The notes under the pieces were generated by a model. It did no database searches and was not told the origin of the DNA. It saw nothing but the letters and a program-made list of their open reading frames with translations. Shown here one piece after another: positions 34,959 through 43,709 of a stretch of 64,000 nucleotides of DNA. The DNA lies in the NCBI RefSeq assembly GCF_028682175.1, contig NZ_JANHKS010000005.1, positions 124,001 to 188,000 of the forward strand, written 5' to 3'. The translations under genes and the position numbers were made by a program. The stretch's first letter is position 1; every line of letters begins with the position of its first letter. Source of the stretch: Pseudomonas putida (lineage in GTDB: Bacteria > Pseudomonadota > Gammaproteobacteria > Pseudomonadales > Pseudomonadaceae).

Positions 34959-37430
34959 ATGCACTCGCGCCACACTTCATCGCTTCTGGCTCCCTCCTCC
35001 CTCTCGGCAATCAGCGGCATCGCTCAGGTCTGTGCGGCGATGGCCACCATTACCCTGCCGGGCTGGGCGCTGGCCGAAGACAGCAGCATCAGCCACTACG
35101 ACATTCCGGCAGCGCCGCTGGCCAGCGCGCTCAATCAGTTCGGCCAGCAGGCGCGGCTGTTGCTGTCGTTCCCGGAGGACGTGGTCGCAGGCCGCATGAG
35201 CCACCCGGTCAAGGGTGACTACAGCGCCGAAAGCGCCCTGCAGTTACTGCTGCAAGGCAGCCAGATCGTCGCCGTGCGTTTGCCCGATGGACGCTACAGC
35301 TTCCAGCGCGCTGCCGACTCTTCGGCCATGCAACTGCAAGCCACGTCCATCTCCGGCATGGCGCTGGGGCTGACAACCGAAGGCACGGGCTCCTACACCA
35401 CCGGGGCGACGACCACCGCGACCAAACTGCCGCTGACCCTGCGCGAAACGCCGCAATCGGTGACCGTCGTGACTCGCCAGCAACTCGATGACCACGGCGC
35501 CCAGGACATCGGCGACGTATTGCGCAACACCCCCGGTATCTCTCGCCAGGCCTACGACAGCGAGCGAATGGAATATTCGGCGCGGGGGTTTGCCATCACC
35601 AACTACCAGTACGACGGCGTCAACACCATCTATGACGGGGTGTACGACGAAGGCACCACCCACGTGGACATGGCGACCATCGACCGCGTGGAGGTCATCA
35701 AGGGTGCCACGGGGTTGATGACCGGTTCGGGCGATCCCTCGGCCACGGTCAACCTGGTGCGCAAGAAACCCACCCGCGACTTCAAGGCCTCGGTCAGCGG
35801 CAGCGTCGGTTCCTGGGATGCCTACCGCACCGAGGCCGATGTATCCGGATCGCTCAACGACAGCGGCAGCGTGCGCGGCCGAGTCGTCGGTGCCTACCAG
35901 GACCGCCACTCCTACCAGGACCACTACTCGCAGAAGAAAGACCTGTTCTACGGCGTACTCGAAGCCGATCTGACGCCCGACACCACTGTCACCTTTGGCA
36001 TCGATCAACAAAGCGTGACGCCGCGTGGCTCGACCTGGACCGGCAACCCGGTGTACTACGCCGACGGCACACGCACAAATTTCTCCCGCAGCTTCAACCC
36101 CGGCGCCGACTGGAGCCGTCGCGACTTCGACTCGCTGGCCTACTTCGCCAACCTTGAACAGACGCTGGCCAACGACTGGAAACTCAAGCTCAGCCTGGAC
36201 CAGAAAACCACCGACCACGACACCCGCCTGGCCTCGGCCAGCGGCGGCAACCCGGACCCGCTCACCGGCGAGGGGATGTTCCTGTACTGGGGGCGCTGGG
36301 AAGGTCACCGGGTGCAGAACACCGCCGACATCAACGTCTCGGGCCCTTTCACCCTGGGCGGTCGCGAGCATGAACTGGTTGCCGGGGTCATGGCCTCGCA
36401 CTCTCGCCAGACCGGCGCCACCTTCGACACCTCGGCCTTCAGCGAAGTCCCAGGCAGCATCTTCAACTGGGACGGCCACCTGGCCGAACAGGACTTCCCC
36501 AAGAACGGCAAGTACGAACGCACCCAGAGCCAGAACGGTGTGTACCTGGCCACGCGCCTGCGCCCGACCGACGATCTGTCGCTGATCCTGGGCGGACGCC
36601 TGAGCACCTTCAAATACAACGAGGACTACCGCTACAACCCCGGCAGCGGCATCGATGACACCCACGCCAGTTACAAGGAACACGGGGTGTTCACACCCTA
36701 CGCCGGGGTGGTGTATGACCTGGACGACACCTACTCGGTGTACGCCAGCTACACCTCGATCTACCAGCCGCAGGTCTACAAGGATGCCAACGGCTCGACC
36801 CTGGCGCCGATGGAAGGCAACGCCTATGAAACCGGGATCAAGGCGGCGTACCTGGATGGCCGGGTCAACGCCAGCCTTGCGCTGTTCCGCATCGAACAGG
36901 ACAACGTCGCCGAATCCATCGGCACCAACCCCGTGACCAACGAAGGCATCTACAAGGCCATCGACGGCGCGACCACCAAGGGCGTGGAACTGGAGCTGGC
37001 CGGGGAAATCCTCGAGGGCTGGAATATGTCGGCGGGCTACACCTACGCCCGCACCCGCGACGCCGACGATCAGCGCATCTTCGGCTACCCGCTGACTACC
37101 ACCAAGCCGGAACACGTGGCACGGGTCTTCACCAGCTATCGCCTGCCCGGCGCGCTGGACAAGGTCACGGTCGGCGGCGGGATCAGCTGGCAGAGCGGCT
37201 TCTACGGTCAGATCTACAGCAACGCCGCAGGCGACTACACCCGCATCAGGCAAGGCGGCTACAGCCTGGTCGATCTGATGAGCCGCTACCAGTACAACGA
37301 GCACCTGAGCTTTACGGTCAACGCCAACAACGTGCTGGACAAGCGCTACCTCAGCGGCCTGGGGAATTTCGACACCAGCTACTACGGCGAGCCGCGCAAC
37401 CTGATGCTTACCAGCCGCTGGGATTTCTGA
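34959..37430 (+). CDS. TonB-dependent siderophore receptor with STN signalling domain
   Basis: 823 residues. After the signal peptide (ending near residue 39, WALA before EDSS) comes an STN domain at about 45-115 (YDIPAAPLASALNQFGQQAR, VKGDYSAESALQLLL). Plug and barrel follow (TLRETPQSVTVVTRQQLDD, RVEVIKGATGLMTGSGDPSATVNLVRKKP by position about 165-275), ending in TSRWDF. This is the FpvA/FoxA-type transducer: ligand binding opens FecR-sigma signalling and allows uptake. It follows its sigma and anti-sigma genes by 87 bp, making a complete cell-surface signalling unit. The siderophore is not identifiable from sequence. Confidence 0.93.
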   Translation: MHSRHTSSLLAPSSLSAISGIAQVCAAMATITLPGWALAEDSSISHYDIPAAPLASALNQFGQQARLLLSFPEDVVAGRMSHPVKGDYSAESALQLLLQGSQIVAVRLPDGRYSFQRAADSSAMQLQATSISGMALGLTTEGTGSYTTGATTTATKLPLTLRETPQSVTVVTRQQLDDHGAQDIGDVLRNTPGISRQAYDSERMEYSARGFAITNYQYDGVNTIYDGVYDEGTTHVDMATIDRVEVIKGATGLMTGSGDPSATVNLVRKKPTRDFKASVSGSVGSWDAYRTEADVSGSLNDSGSVRGRVVGAYQDRHSYQDHYSQKKDLFYGVLEADLTPDTTVTFGIDQQSVTPRGSTWTGNPVYYADGTRTNFSRSFNPGADWSRRDFDSLAYFANLEQTLANDWKLKLSLDQKTTDHDTRLASASGGNPDPLTGEGMFLYWGRWEGHRVQNTADINVSGPFTLGGREHELVAGVMASHSRQTGATFDTSAFSEVPGSIFNWDGHLAEQDFPKNGKYERTQSQNGVYLATRLRPTDDLSLILGGRLSTFKYNEDYRYNPGSGIDDTHASYKEHGVFTPYAGVVYDLDDTYSVYASYTSIYQPQVYKDANGSTLAPMEGNAYETGIKAAYLDGRVNASLALFRIEQDNVAESIGTNPVTNEGIYKAIDGATTKGVELELAGEILEGWNMSAGYTYARTRDADDQRIFGYPLTTTKPEHVARVFTSYRLPGALDKVTVGGGISWQSGFYGQIYSNAAGDYTRIRQGGYSLVDLMSRYQYNEHLSFTVNANNVLDKRYLSGLGNFDTSYYGEPRNLMLTSRWDF

Positions 37431-37448
37431 TCCGGCAACAATTCACTC

Positions 37449-37531
37449 TGTAGCAGTCCGGCCGGGCGGCGTTCCGATGCCGGCGACGGCGTCATGGAGA
37501 GCGCTGTCGCCGGCAAGCCGGACTGCTACGG
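37449..37531. repeat. REP palindrome, TAGCAGTCCGG variant
   Basis: TGTAGCAGTCCGGCCGGGCG and CGGCAAGCCGGACTGCTACG form the arms of an 83-bp element between the convergent receptor and uvrB genes. It has a longer internal stem (GCCGGCGACGGCG...GCTGTCGCCGGC). Confidence 0.8.
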
Positions 37532-37558
37532 AACGCGTTGATCATTGAGCTCTTCGCT

Positions 37559-39574
37559 TCAAACCGCCAGCAACCGCTCACGCAGCTTGGCGATTTCGTC
37601 GCGGGTCTGCGCGGCGGCTTCGAACTCCAGATCGCGGGCCAGTTGGTACATCTTCTCTTCCATCTGACGGATGCGCTTGTTGATCTCGCTCGGCGAGCGC
37701 AGTTCGGCCTCGTACTTGGCGCTTTCCTCGGCGGCCTTGGCCATGCCCTTGCGCTTCTTGCTGCGCGAGCCGGGCACGGTGGCGCCTTCCATGATGTCGG
37801 TGATGTCCTTGACCACGCCCTTGGGGGTGATGCCATTGGCCAGGTTGAAGGCAATCTGTTTGTCGCGACGGCGCTCGGTCTCGCCAATCGCCCGCTCCAT
37901 GGAGCCGGTCATGTTGTCGGCGTAGAGAATCGCCCGGCCATTGAGGTTACGCGCGGCGCGGCCGATGGTCTGGATCAGCGAGCGCTCGGAACGCAGGAAG
38001 CCTTCCTTGTCGGCGTCCAGAATCGCCACCAGCGACACTTCCGGCATGTCCAGGCCTTCGCGCAGCAGGTTGATCCCCACCAGCACATCGAAGGTGCCCA
38101 GGCGCAGGTCGCGGATGATCTCGACCCGCTCCACGGTGTCGATGTCCGAGTGCAGGTAACGCACGCGCACGCCGTGGTCGGCCAGGTAGTCGGTGAGGTC
38201 TTCGGACATGCGCTTGGTCAGGGTGGTGACCAGCACCCGCTCTTCCAGATCGACACGTTTCTTGATCTCCGAGAGCAAGTCATCGACCTGGGTCAGCGCG
38301 GGGCGGATTTCGATCTGCGGGTCCACCAGGCCGGTCGGGCGCACCACCTGCTCCACCACCCTGCCCGCGTGCTCGCCTTCATAGGGGCCGGGCGTAGCGG
38401 AGACGAAAATGGTCTGCGGGCTGACGCTTTCCCATTCATCGAAACGCATCGGCCGGTTGTCCAGCGCCGAGGGCAGGCGGAAGCCATATTCGACCAGGGT
38501 TTCCTTGCGCGAGCGGTCGCCTTTGTACATGGCGCCGACCTGCGGCACGCTGACGTGGGATTCGTCGATCACCAGCAGCGCGTCCGGCGGCAGGTAGTCG
38601 TAGAGGGTCGGTGGCGGCGCGCCGGCCGGGCGACCGGACAGGTAGCGCGAGTAGTTCTCGATGCCGTTGCAGTAGCCCAGCTCCAGAATCATCTCCAGGT
38701 CGAACCGGGTGCGCTGCTCAAGGCGCTGGGCTTCCACCAGCTTGTTCGCGCCGCGCAGGTATTCCAGACGCTCTTGCAGCTCGACCTTGATCCCTTCCAT
38801 GGCATCGAGCAGCGTTTCCCGGGGGGTCACGTAGTGGCTCTTGGGGTAGAAGGTGAAGCGCGGCAGCTTGCGGATGACCTCGCCGGTGAGCGGGTCGAAC
38901 GCCGACAGGCTTTCCACTTCATCGTCGAACAGCTCGATGCGAATGGCTTCCAGGTCCGATTCGGCCGGAAAGATGTCGATCACATCGCCCCGCACGCGGA
39001 AGGTGGCGCGGGCGAAGTCCATGTCGTTGCGGGTGTACTGCAAGTCAGCCAGGCGGCGCAGCAAGGCGCGCTGGTCGAGTTTGTCGCCCCGGTCCACGTG
39101 CAGGACCATGCGCAGATAGGTTTCCGGGCTGCCCAGACCGTAGATGCACGACACCGTGGTGACGATGATCGCGTCCTTGCGCTCCAGCAGCGCCTTGGTC
39201 GCCGACAGGCGCATCTGTTCGATGTGGTCGTTGATCGAGGCATCCTTCTCGATGAAGGTGTCCGAAGACGGCACATAGGCTTCGGGCTGGTAGTAGTCGT
39301 AGTAGGAGACGAAGTATTCGACCGCGTTGTTGGGGAAGAACGCCTTGAACTCGCCATACAACTGCGCGGCCAGGGTCTTGTTCGGCGCCAGCACCAGGGT
39401 CGGGCGCTGCACCTGCTGGATCACGTTGGCGATGCTGAAGGTCTTGCCCGAGCCGGTCACGCCGAGCAGGGTCTGGTGCGACAGACCGGCCTCGATCCCT
39501 TCGACCATCTGCCGGATCGCTTCGGGCTGGTCGCCAGCCGGCGCAAAACGGGTAACGAGCTGAAACTCGGACAT
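37559..39574 (-). CDS. uvrB: UvrABC excinuclease subunit B
   Basis: 671 residues, the standard UvrB length. Walker A GVTGSGKT lies near residue 39, the damage-probing beta-hairpin near 92-112 ([20 protein letters not shown]), the DEAD-type motif as VIDESH near 338, helicase motifs V-VI ([25 protein letters not shown]) near 520-560, and a C-terminal UVR domain binds UvrC. It verifies DNA damage handed over by UvrA and recruits UvrC for nucleotide-excision repair. The gene is divergent from the aminotransferase gene, as is common in Pseudomonas. All key motifs are intact. Confidence 0.98.
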   Translation of the reverse strand: MSEFQLVTRFAPAGDQPEAIRQMVEGIEAGLSHQTLLGVTGSGKTFSIANVIQQVQRPTLVLAPNKTLAAQLYGEFKAFFPNNAVEYFVSYYDYYQPEAYVPSSDTFIEKDASINDHIEQMRLSATKALLERKDAIIVTTVSCIYGLGSPETYLRMVLHVDRGDKLDQRALLRRLADLQYTRNDMDFARATFRVRGDVIDIFPAESDLEAIRIELFDDEVESLSAFDPLTGEVIRKLPRFTFYPKSHYVTPRETLLDAMEGIKVELQERLEYLRGANKLVEAQRLEQRTRFDLEMILELGYCNGIENYSRYLSGRPAGAPPPTLYDYLPPDALLVIDESHVSVPQVGAMYKGDRSRKETLVEYGFRLPSALDNRPMRFDEWESVSPQTIFVSATPGPYEGEHAGRVVEQVVRPTGLVDPQIEIRPALTQVDDLLSEIKKRVDLEERVLVTTLTKRMSEDLTDYLADHGVRVRYLHSDIDTVERVEIIRDLRLGTFDVLVGINLLREGLDMPEVSLVAILDADKEGFLRSERSLIQTIGRAARNLNGRAILYADNMTGSMERAIGETERRRDKQIAFNLANGITPKGVVKDITDIMEGATVPGSRSKKRKGMAKAAEESAKYEAELRSPSEINKRIRQMEEKMYQLARDLEFEAAAQTRDEIAKLRERLLAV

Positions 39575-39912
39575 AGCAGACCCCTGTGTTCGCCTGTGCC
39601 GGGTGAAATGCCCGGCGGGCGCGAAATGAGCGCGGACGACTGATCCCGTCAAAGGAAAAGACGCACGTATAGAGAAGTAATGGGACTACAAATGGAGTCC
39701 ATAACGCCAGCTTTCAAGCCGCTCTTGAGTGATTAGTCCCCAAGACATGACTAATGGTCGAAATAAATCGGAAAAACCCGGAAAAAACCTGCCCGCGCCT
39801 GTCGCCCCCGCCCACGATGCTCTCTATACTGACTCCCCGTTTGTGCACCGCTCTAGTGCATTCGGCCGGAGCGATGCAACCCATTCACTCCCTATTCAGA
39901 GCCGCCGCAAAA
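39575..39912. other. Divergent intergenic region uvrB / aminotransferase, 338 bp
   Basis: Contains a small palindrome GGACT-N8-AGTCC at 39683-39700 and a good -10 hexamer TATACT at 39825-39830, 82 bp before the aminotransferase ATG. A short in-frame extension of the aminotransferase frame exists back to 39754 but is not expected to be translated. No LexA box or RNA gene was recognised. Confidence 0.55.
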
Positions 39913-41109
39913 ATGAGCCTGTTTTCCGCTGTCGAAATGGCACCACGCGATCCTATCCTGGGCCTCAACGAAGCATTCAACGCCGATACCCGTACCACCA
40001 AGGTCAACCTGGGTGTAGGCGTTTACAGCAACGAAGAAGGGAAAATCCCGCTGCTGCGTGCCGTTGCCGAAGCAGAGGAAATTCGTGTCGCTCAACACGT
40101 GCCCCGTGGCTACCTGCCTATCGACGGCATCGCCGCCTATGACAAGGCCGTGCAAACCCTGCTGTTCGGTGCCGAGTCGCCACTGCTGGCGTCGGGCCGC
40201 GTGATGACCGTGCAGGCCGTCGGTGGCACTGGTGCCCTGAAGATCGGCGCTGACTTCCTCAAGCAACTGTCGCCCAACGCCGTCGTGGCCATCAGCGACC
40301 CGAGCTGGGAAAACCACCGCGCCCTGTTCGAAACCGCGGGCTTCCCGGTGCAGAACTACCGCTACTACGACGCCGCCACCCATGACGTGAACCGCGTCGG
40401 CATGCTCGAAGACCTGCAGAACCTGCCGTCCGGCTCCATCGTCGTGCTACACGCCTGCTGCCACAACCCGACCGGCGTGGACCTGACGATCGAAGACTGG
40501 AAAAAAGTCCTCGAAGTCCTGAAAGCCAAAGGTCACGTGCCGTTCCTGGACATGGCCTACCAGGGCTTTGGCGACGGCATCGACGAAGACGCCGCCGCCG
40601 TTCGCCTGTTCGCCGATTCGGGCCTGACCTTCTTCGCCTCCAGCTCCTTCTCCAAGTCGTTCTCGCTGTACGGCGAGCGTGTCGGTGCGCTGTCCATCGT
40701 CACCGACTCGAAAGAAGAAACCGCGCGTGTGCTGTCCCAGGTCAAGCGCGTGATCCGCACCAACTACTCCAACCCGCCGACCCACGGTGCAACCATCGTC
40801 GCCGCCGTGCTGAACAGCCCGCAGTTGCGTCAGAAGTGGGAAGACGAACTGGCCGAAATGCGTGTGCGGATCAAGGGTATGCGTGAAGAGATGACCAACC
40901 GCCTGGCCAACAACGCAGCCGGTCAGGACTTCAGCTTCGTCGCTCGCCAGCGCGGCATGTTCTCCTACTCGGGCCTGACCACCGAACAGGTCCACCGCCT
41001 GCGCGACGAGTTCGGCATCTACGCACTGGACACCGGCCGCATCTGCGTGGCTGCGTTGAACAAGAGCAACATCGACGCAGTGACCAAGGCGATCCTGGCG
41101 GTTATCTAA
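39913..41109 (+). CDS. tyrB: Aromatic/aspartate aminotransferase
   Basis: 398 residues, full length for class I aminotransferases. FSAVEMAPRDPILGLNEAF at the start is typical of the AspC/TyrB group; HACCHNPTGVDLT and SSSFSKSFSLYGERVGAL carry the PLP-binding Asn-Pro and Lys segments, and YGERVG supports the dicarboxylate/aromatic subclass. It transfers amino groups between aromatic amino acids or aspartate and 2-oxoglutarate in the cytoplasm. ATG 39913 is chosen since the family begins at MSLFSAVEMAP. The choice between tyrB and aspC rests on remembered Pseudomonas annotation. Confidence 0.92.
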   Translation: MSLFSAVEMAPRDPILGLNEAFNADTRTTKVNLGVGVYSNEEGKIPLLRAVAEAEEIRVAQHVPRGYLPIDGIAAYDKAVQTLLFGAESPLLASGRVMTVQAVGGTGALKIGADFLKQLSPNAVVAISDPSWENHRALFETAGFPVQNYRYYDAATHDVNRVGMLEDLQNLPSGSIVVLHACCHNPTGVDLTIEDWKKVLEVLKAKGHVPFLDMAYQGFGDGIDEDAAAVRLFADSGLTFFASSSFSKSFSLYGERVGALSIVTDSKEETARVLSQVKRVIRTNYSNPPTHGATIVAAVLNSPQLRQKWEDELAEMRVRIKGMREEMTNRLANNAAGQDFSFVARQRGMFSYSGLTTEQVHRLRDEFGIYALDTGRICVAALNKSNIDAVTKAILAVI

Positions 41110-41131
41110 GCACCCGCCGTTTATGATCGTT

Positions 41132-41170
41132 TGATGATCGTTCCCACGCAGAGCGTGGGAACGATCATCA
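41132..41170. terminator. Perfect 18-bp inverted repeat, probable bidirectional terminator
   Basis: TGATGATCGTTCCCACGC and GCGTGGGAACGATCATCA flank the 3-nt loop AGA without a mismatch. It lies between the convergent aminotransferase and oxygenase genes. There is no clear T-run, so a repeat-family role is possible as well; a related core recurs at 61197. Confidence 0.6.
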
Positions 41171-41195
41171 TGGCCGTAGCGATCATCGGGATGAT

Positions 41196-42161
41196 TCACT
41201 GCGCCTTCTTGCGATACGCCATCGAATCATCGATCCGCTTGAGAATGTAGTCCCCCGCCGCCACCGCCGGGTAAAGACTGCTGGCCGGTTCGATCCCCAG
41301 ATCGCAAGGGTCGACAACGGCGCTATAGGTCGGATCGTAGAACGTCGCGATGGAATAGCGCTCATGCCCTGACTTGTTGATGACCCGGTGCAAGGTCGAA
41401 CGGAAACGATCGTTGGACCAGCGCGCCAACAGGTCACCCACGTTCACCACCAGGCTGCCCTCGATGGGCGTGGCGTCGATCCAACTGTTGTTGCCCAGTT
41501 CGCGCACCTGCAAACCGCCGCTGTTGTCCTGATACAGCAAGGTGATGCAGCCGTAGTCGGTGTGCGGCGCAACGCCGAACTGGTCGGCCTCGGCCATCGG
41601 TGGATGCGGCGGGTAATAGACCATCTGCGTGCGTTGCAGGCGCTTGCCGTATTTGGGCGCGAAGAAATCCGGCGCGATCCCCAACCCCACCGCCACCGCC
41701 TTCAACAGATCGGCCCCCGCCAGCCCGATTTCCTCGTAGTAGGCATCCAGCGCCATGCGCAATTCGGGCATGAAATCCGGCCACTGGTTCGGCCCCCGCA
41801 GCGCTTCCCCGGCGAGCACGCAGGGGTCATCTTCGGGCAATTCCAGCCCCATGCTGAAGAATTCCTTGAAGTCCGGCTTGGTGGCCTCGTACATCAGCGC
41901 CCCGCCCAGCGCATGCCAGCCGCGATGACGCTTGTTGACTGCGACCTTGCGCTTGGTTTCGGCCGGGTAGGCAAAGAAGGTCTTGGCCGCCGCCATGGCG
42001 TTGTCGATCACCGACTGCGGCACGCCGTGATTGATGATGTAGAAAAAACCGATTTCGCTGCAGGCCTTGCGAATGGCCTCCCCGGCGCGCGCGATGGCAG
42101 CCTGGTCGCCCTGGCGGACACCCGCCATGTCGATCAGCGGAAGGTTGGCGGTGGCAGTCAT
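41196..42161 (-). CDS. Isopenicillin-N-synthase-like Fe(II)/2-oxoglutarate oxygenase
   Basis: 321 residues. The N-terminal DIOX_N region (LPLIDMAGVRQGDQ, SEIGFFYIINHGVPQ) and the double-stranded beta-helix with VAPHTDYGCITLLYQD (HxD), a distal His in STLHRVIN and an Arg in RYSIATF are all present, so the iron and 2-oxoglutarate sites look complete. The family is broad; beta-lactam synthesis is not implied, as most bacterial members oxidise unknown small molecules. It stands alone, divergent from the hydroxy-acid cluster with a REP doublet between them, and might act on the same class of acids (speculative). Confidence 0.88.
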   Translation of the reverse strand: MTATANLPLIDMAGVRQGDQAAIARAGEAIRKACSEIGFFYIINHGVPQSVIDNAMAAAKTFFAYPAETKRKVAVNKRHRGWHALGGALMYEATKPDFKEFFSMGLELPEDDPCVLAGEALRGPNQWPDFMPELRMALDAYYEEIGLAGADLLKAVAVGLGIAPDFFAPKYGKRLQRTQMVYYPPHPPMAEADQFGVAPHTDYGCITLLYQDNSGGLQVRELGNNSWIDATPIEGSLVVNVGDLLARWSNDRFRSTLHRVINKSGHERYSIATFYDPTYSAVVDPCDLGIEPASSLYPAVAAGDYILKRIDDSMAYRKKAQ

Positions 42162-42240
42162 ACGGGCTCCTCATGGGGTGGATGGCGGCAGCTGTATAGA
42201 CAGGGGCAAGCATTTAGTGTGCCGCCCTATCATCTCGGCC

Positions 42241-42331
42241 CTGTAGGAGTGAGCTTGCTCGCGATGACGATATGGCATGCAATGGATATCCGACCGCAAA
42301 AACGCCATCGCGAGCAAGCTCACTCCTACAG
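42241..42331. repeat. REP doublet, GTAGGAGTGAG class
   Basis: CTGTAGGAGTGAGCTTGCTC and GAGCAAGCTCACTCCTACAG are perfect inverted arms around a loop of about 50 bp, in the divergent spacer before the hydroxy-acid oxidase gene. Confidence 0.85.
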
Positions 42332-42517
42332 GTACGAGGCGAGTCCGGTTTCCACACGCCCCAGCAGCGGGCACAGGGACCCCATTCGGTGCAACTTTTG
42401 GTGACATCACAGCAGACCGCCGCGCAAGTCCTGCGCGGCAGAGCGCCATCTACCCCTGTGCCATGAACTGGCCTGCATCTTGCCTTGGCTGTCTATACAG
42501 CTTGCCCAGGGATTTTC

Positions 42518-43705
42518 ATGCGCCGCTATCATTCAGGTACCGACTTCGCTCGCGCCCACAGCATCGCCGAACTGGCCCACATGGCCCGCCGACGCCTGCC
42601 GCATTTCGCCTGGGAATACCTGGAAGGCGGCGCCGAAGAAGAACTGACCTTGAAGCGAAATCGCCAGGCCTTTGCCGAGGTCAGCCTGCTGCCCAGAACA
42701 TTGGTGCCTTGGCAGACACCCGACACCCGCCGCAGCCTGCTGGGCCGTGCCCAGGCGCTGCCGATCGCCATCGCCCCCACCGGCTACAACGGCATGCTGC
42801 ACCGCGACGCCGACATTCACCTGGCCCGGGCCGCCACTGAGCGCGGCCTGCCCTTCACTCTGAGCACCGTGGCCACCAGCTCGCTGGAACAGATCGCCGC
42901 AGCCGTGCCTGACGTCAACCTGTGGTTCCAGCTCTACAGCATGAGCGACCCCGAGGTGCAGGAAGACCTGATCCAGCGTGCCGAAAACGTCGGCTGCCAG
43001 ACCTTGCTGCTGACCAGCGATGCCGTGTTGCTGGGCAATCGTGAGTGGGACAAGCGCAACTTCGCCCGCCCCCGGCAATTGAGCCTGCGCAACAAGCTCG
43101 ACGTGCTGCGCCATCCGCGCTGGATCAAACAGGCGCTGTGGCCCCAGGGCATGCCGAGCATGGCCAATCTGGATCGCTACCTGCCCGCCGACCAGCGCAA
43201 TGCCGCAGGCGCCGCGCACTTCATTGGCGAGAAGATGGAAAAGCAACTGAACTGGGAATTCCTCGCGCGCTTGCGTGACCGCTGGCCGCATCGCCTGCTG
43301 CTCAAGGGTGTGATGCACCCCGACGACGCCGAGCAGGCCGTGAACCTGGGGCTGGACGGCATCGTCGTCACAAATCACGGCGGCCGCCAACTGGACGGCG
43401 TGCCTGCCAGTCTCGATTGCCTGCCCGCCATCGCCGCTGTGGTCAAAGGCCGCCTGAGCATCCTGCTCGACAGCGGCATCCGGCGTGGCACCGACATTCT
43501 CAAGGCATGCGCCCTGGGCGCGGACGCCGTGCTGCTGGGCCGGGCGACGCTGTACGGGGTGGCGGTCGGCGGACAGGCCGGCGCGGGCCATGCGCTGGAC
43601 CTGCTCGCCCACGAACTGCGCCTGGCCCTGACCCTGCTCGGCCAGCCGGACCTGAATCAACTGCGCGCCAGGCCCAAGGCCGACGCCACCTTTATCGTGA
43701 GTTGA
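42518..43705 (+). CDS. FMN-dependent alpha-hydroxy-acid oxidase/dehydrogenase
   Basis: 395 residues, LldD/glycolate-oxidase/mandelate-dehydrogenase family. FMN and substrate residues are visible: SIAELAHMARRRLPHFAWEYLEGG (N-terminal helix, by position 15-38), APTGYNGMLH, STVATSS, the catalytic VVTNHGGRQLDG with its His-Gly-Gly-Arg, and LDSGIRRGTDILKA. It oxidises L-2-hydroxy acids to 2-oxo acids, often at the membrane face. It heads a rightward cluster; the next gene, an FAD dehydrogenase for the opposite class, starts 4 bp after its stop. The particular acid is not evident. Confidence 0.9.
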   Translation: MRRYHSGTDFARAHSIAELAHMARRRLPHFAWEYLEGGAEEELTLKRNRQAFAEVSLLPRTLVPWQTPDTRRSLLGRAQALPIAIAPTGYNGMLHRDADIHLARAATERGLPFTLSTVATSSLEQIAAAVPDVNLWFQLYSMSDPEVQEDLIQRAENVGCQTLLLTSDAVLLGNREWDKRNFARPRQLSLRNKLDVLRHPRWIKQALWPQGMPSMANLDRYLPADQRNAAGAAHFIGEKMEKQLNWEFLARLRDRWPHRLLLKGVMHPDDAEQAVNLGLDGIVVTNHGGRQLDGVPASLDCLPAIAAVVKGRLSILLDSGIRRGTDILKACALGADAVLLGRATLYGVAVGGQAGAGHALDLLAHELRLALTLLGQPDLNQLRARPKADATFIVS

Positions 43706-43709
43706 ACCC

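Noticed and set aside
35244-37304. A 686-codon minus-strand frame opposite the STN-type TonB receptor
   Set aside because: The plus-strand receptor is complete with signal peptide, STN, plug and terminal aromatic residue; the opposite frame is a shadow.
39683-39700. LexA/SOS box for uvrB
   Set aside because: The GGACT-N8-AGTCC palindrome does not match the CTG-N10-CAG LexA pattern.
41196-42161. Beta-lactam (isopenicillin N) biosynthesis
   Set aside because: The gene belongs to the IPNS-like fold but has no ACV synthetase or other beta-lactam gene nearby; the family name does not imply that product.
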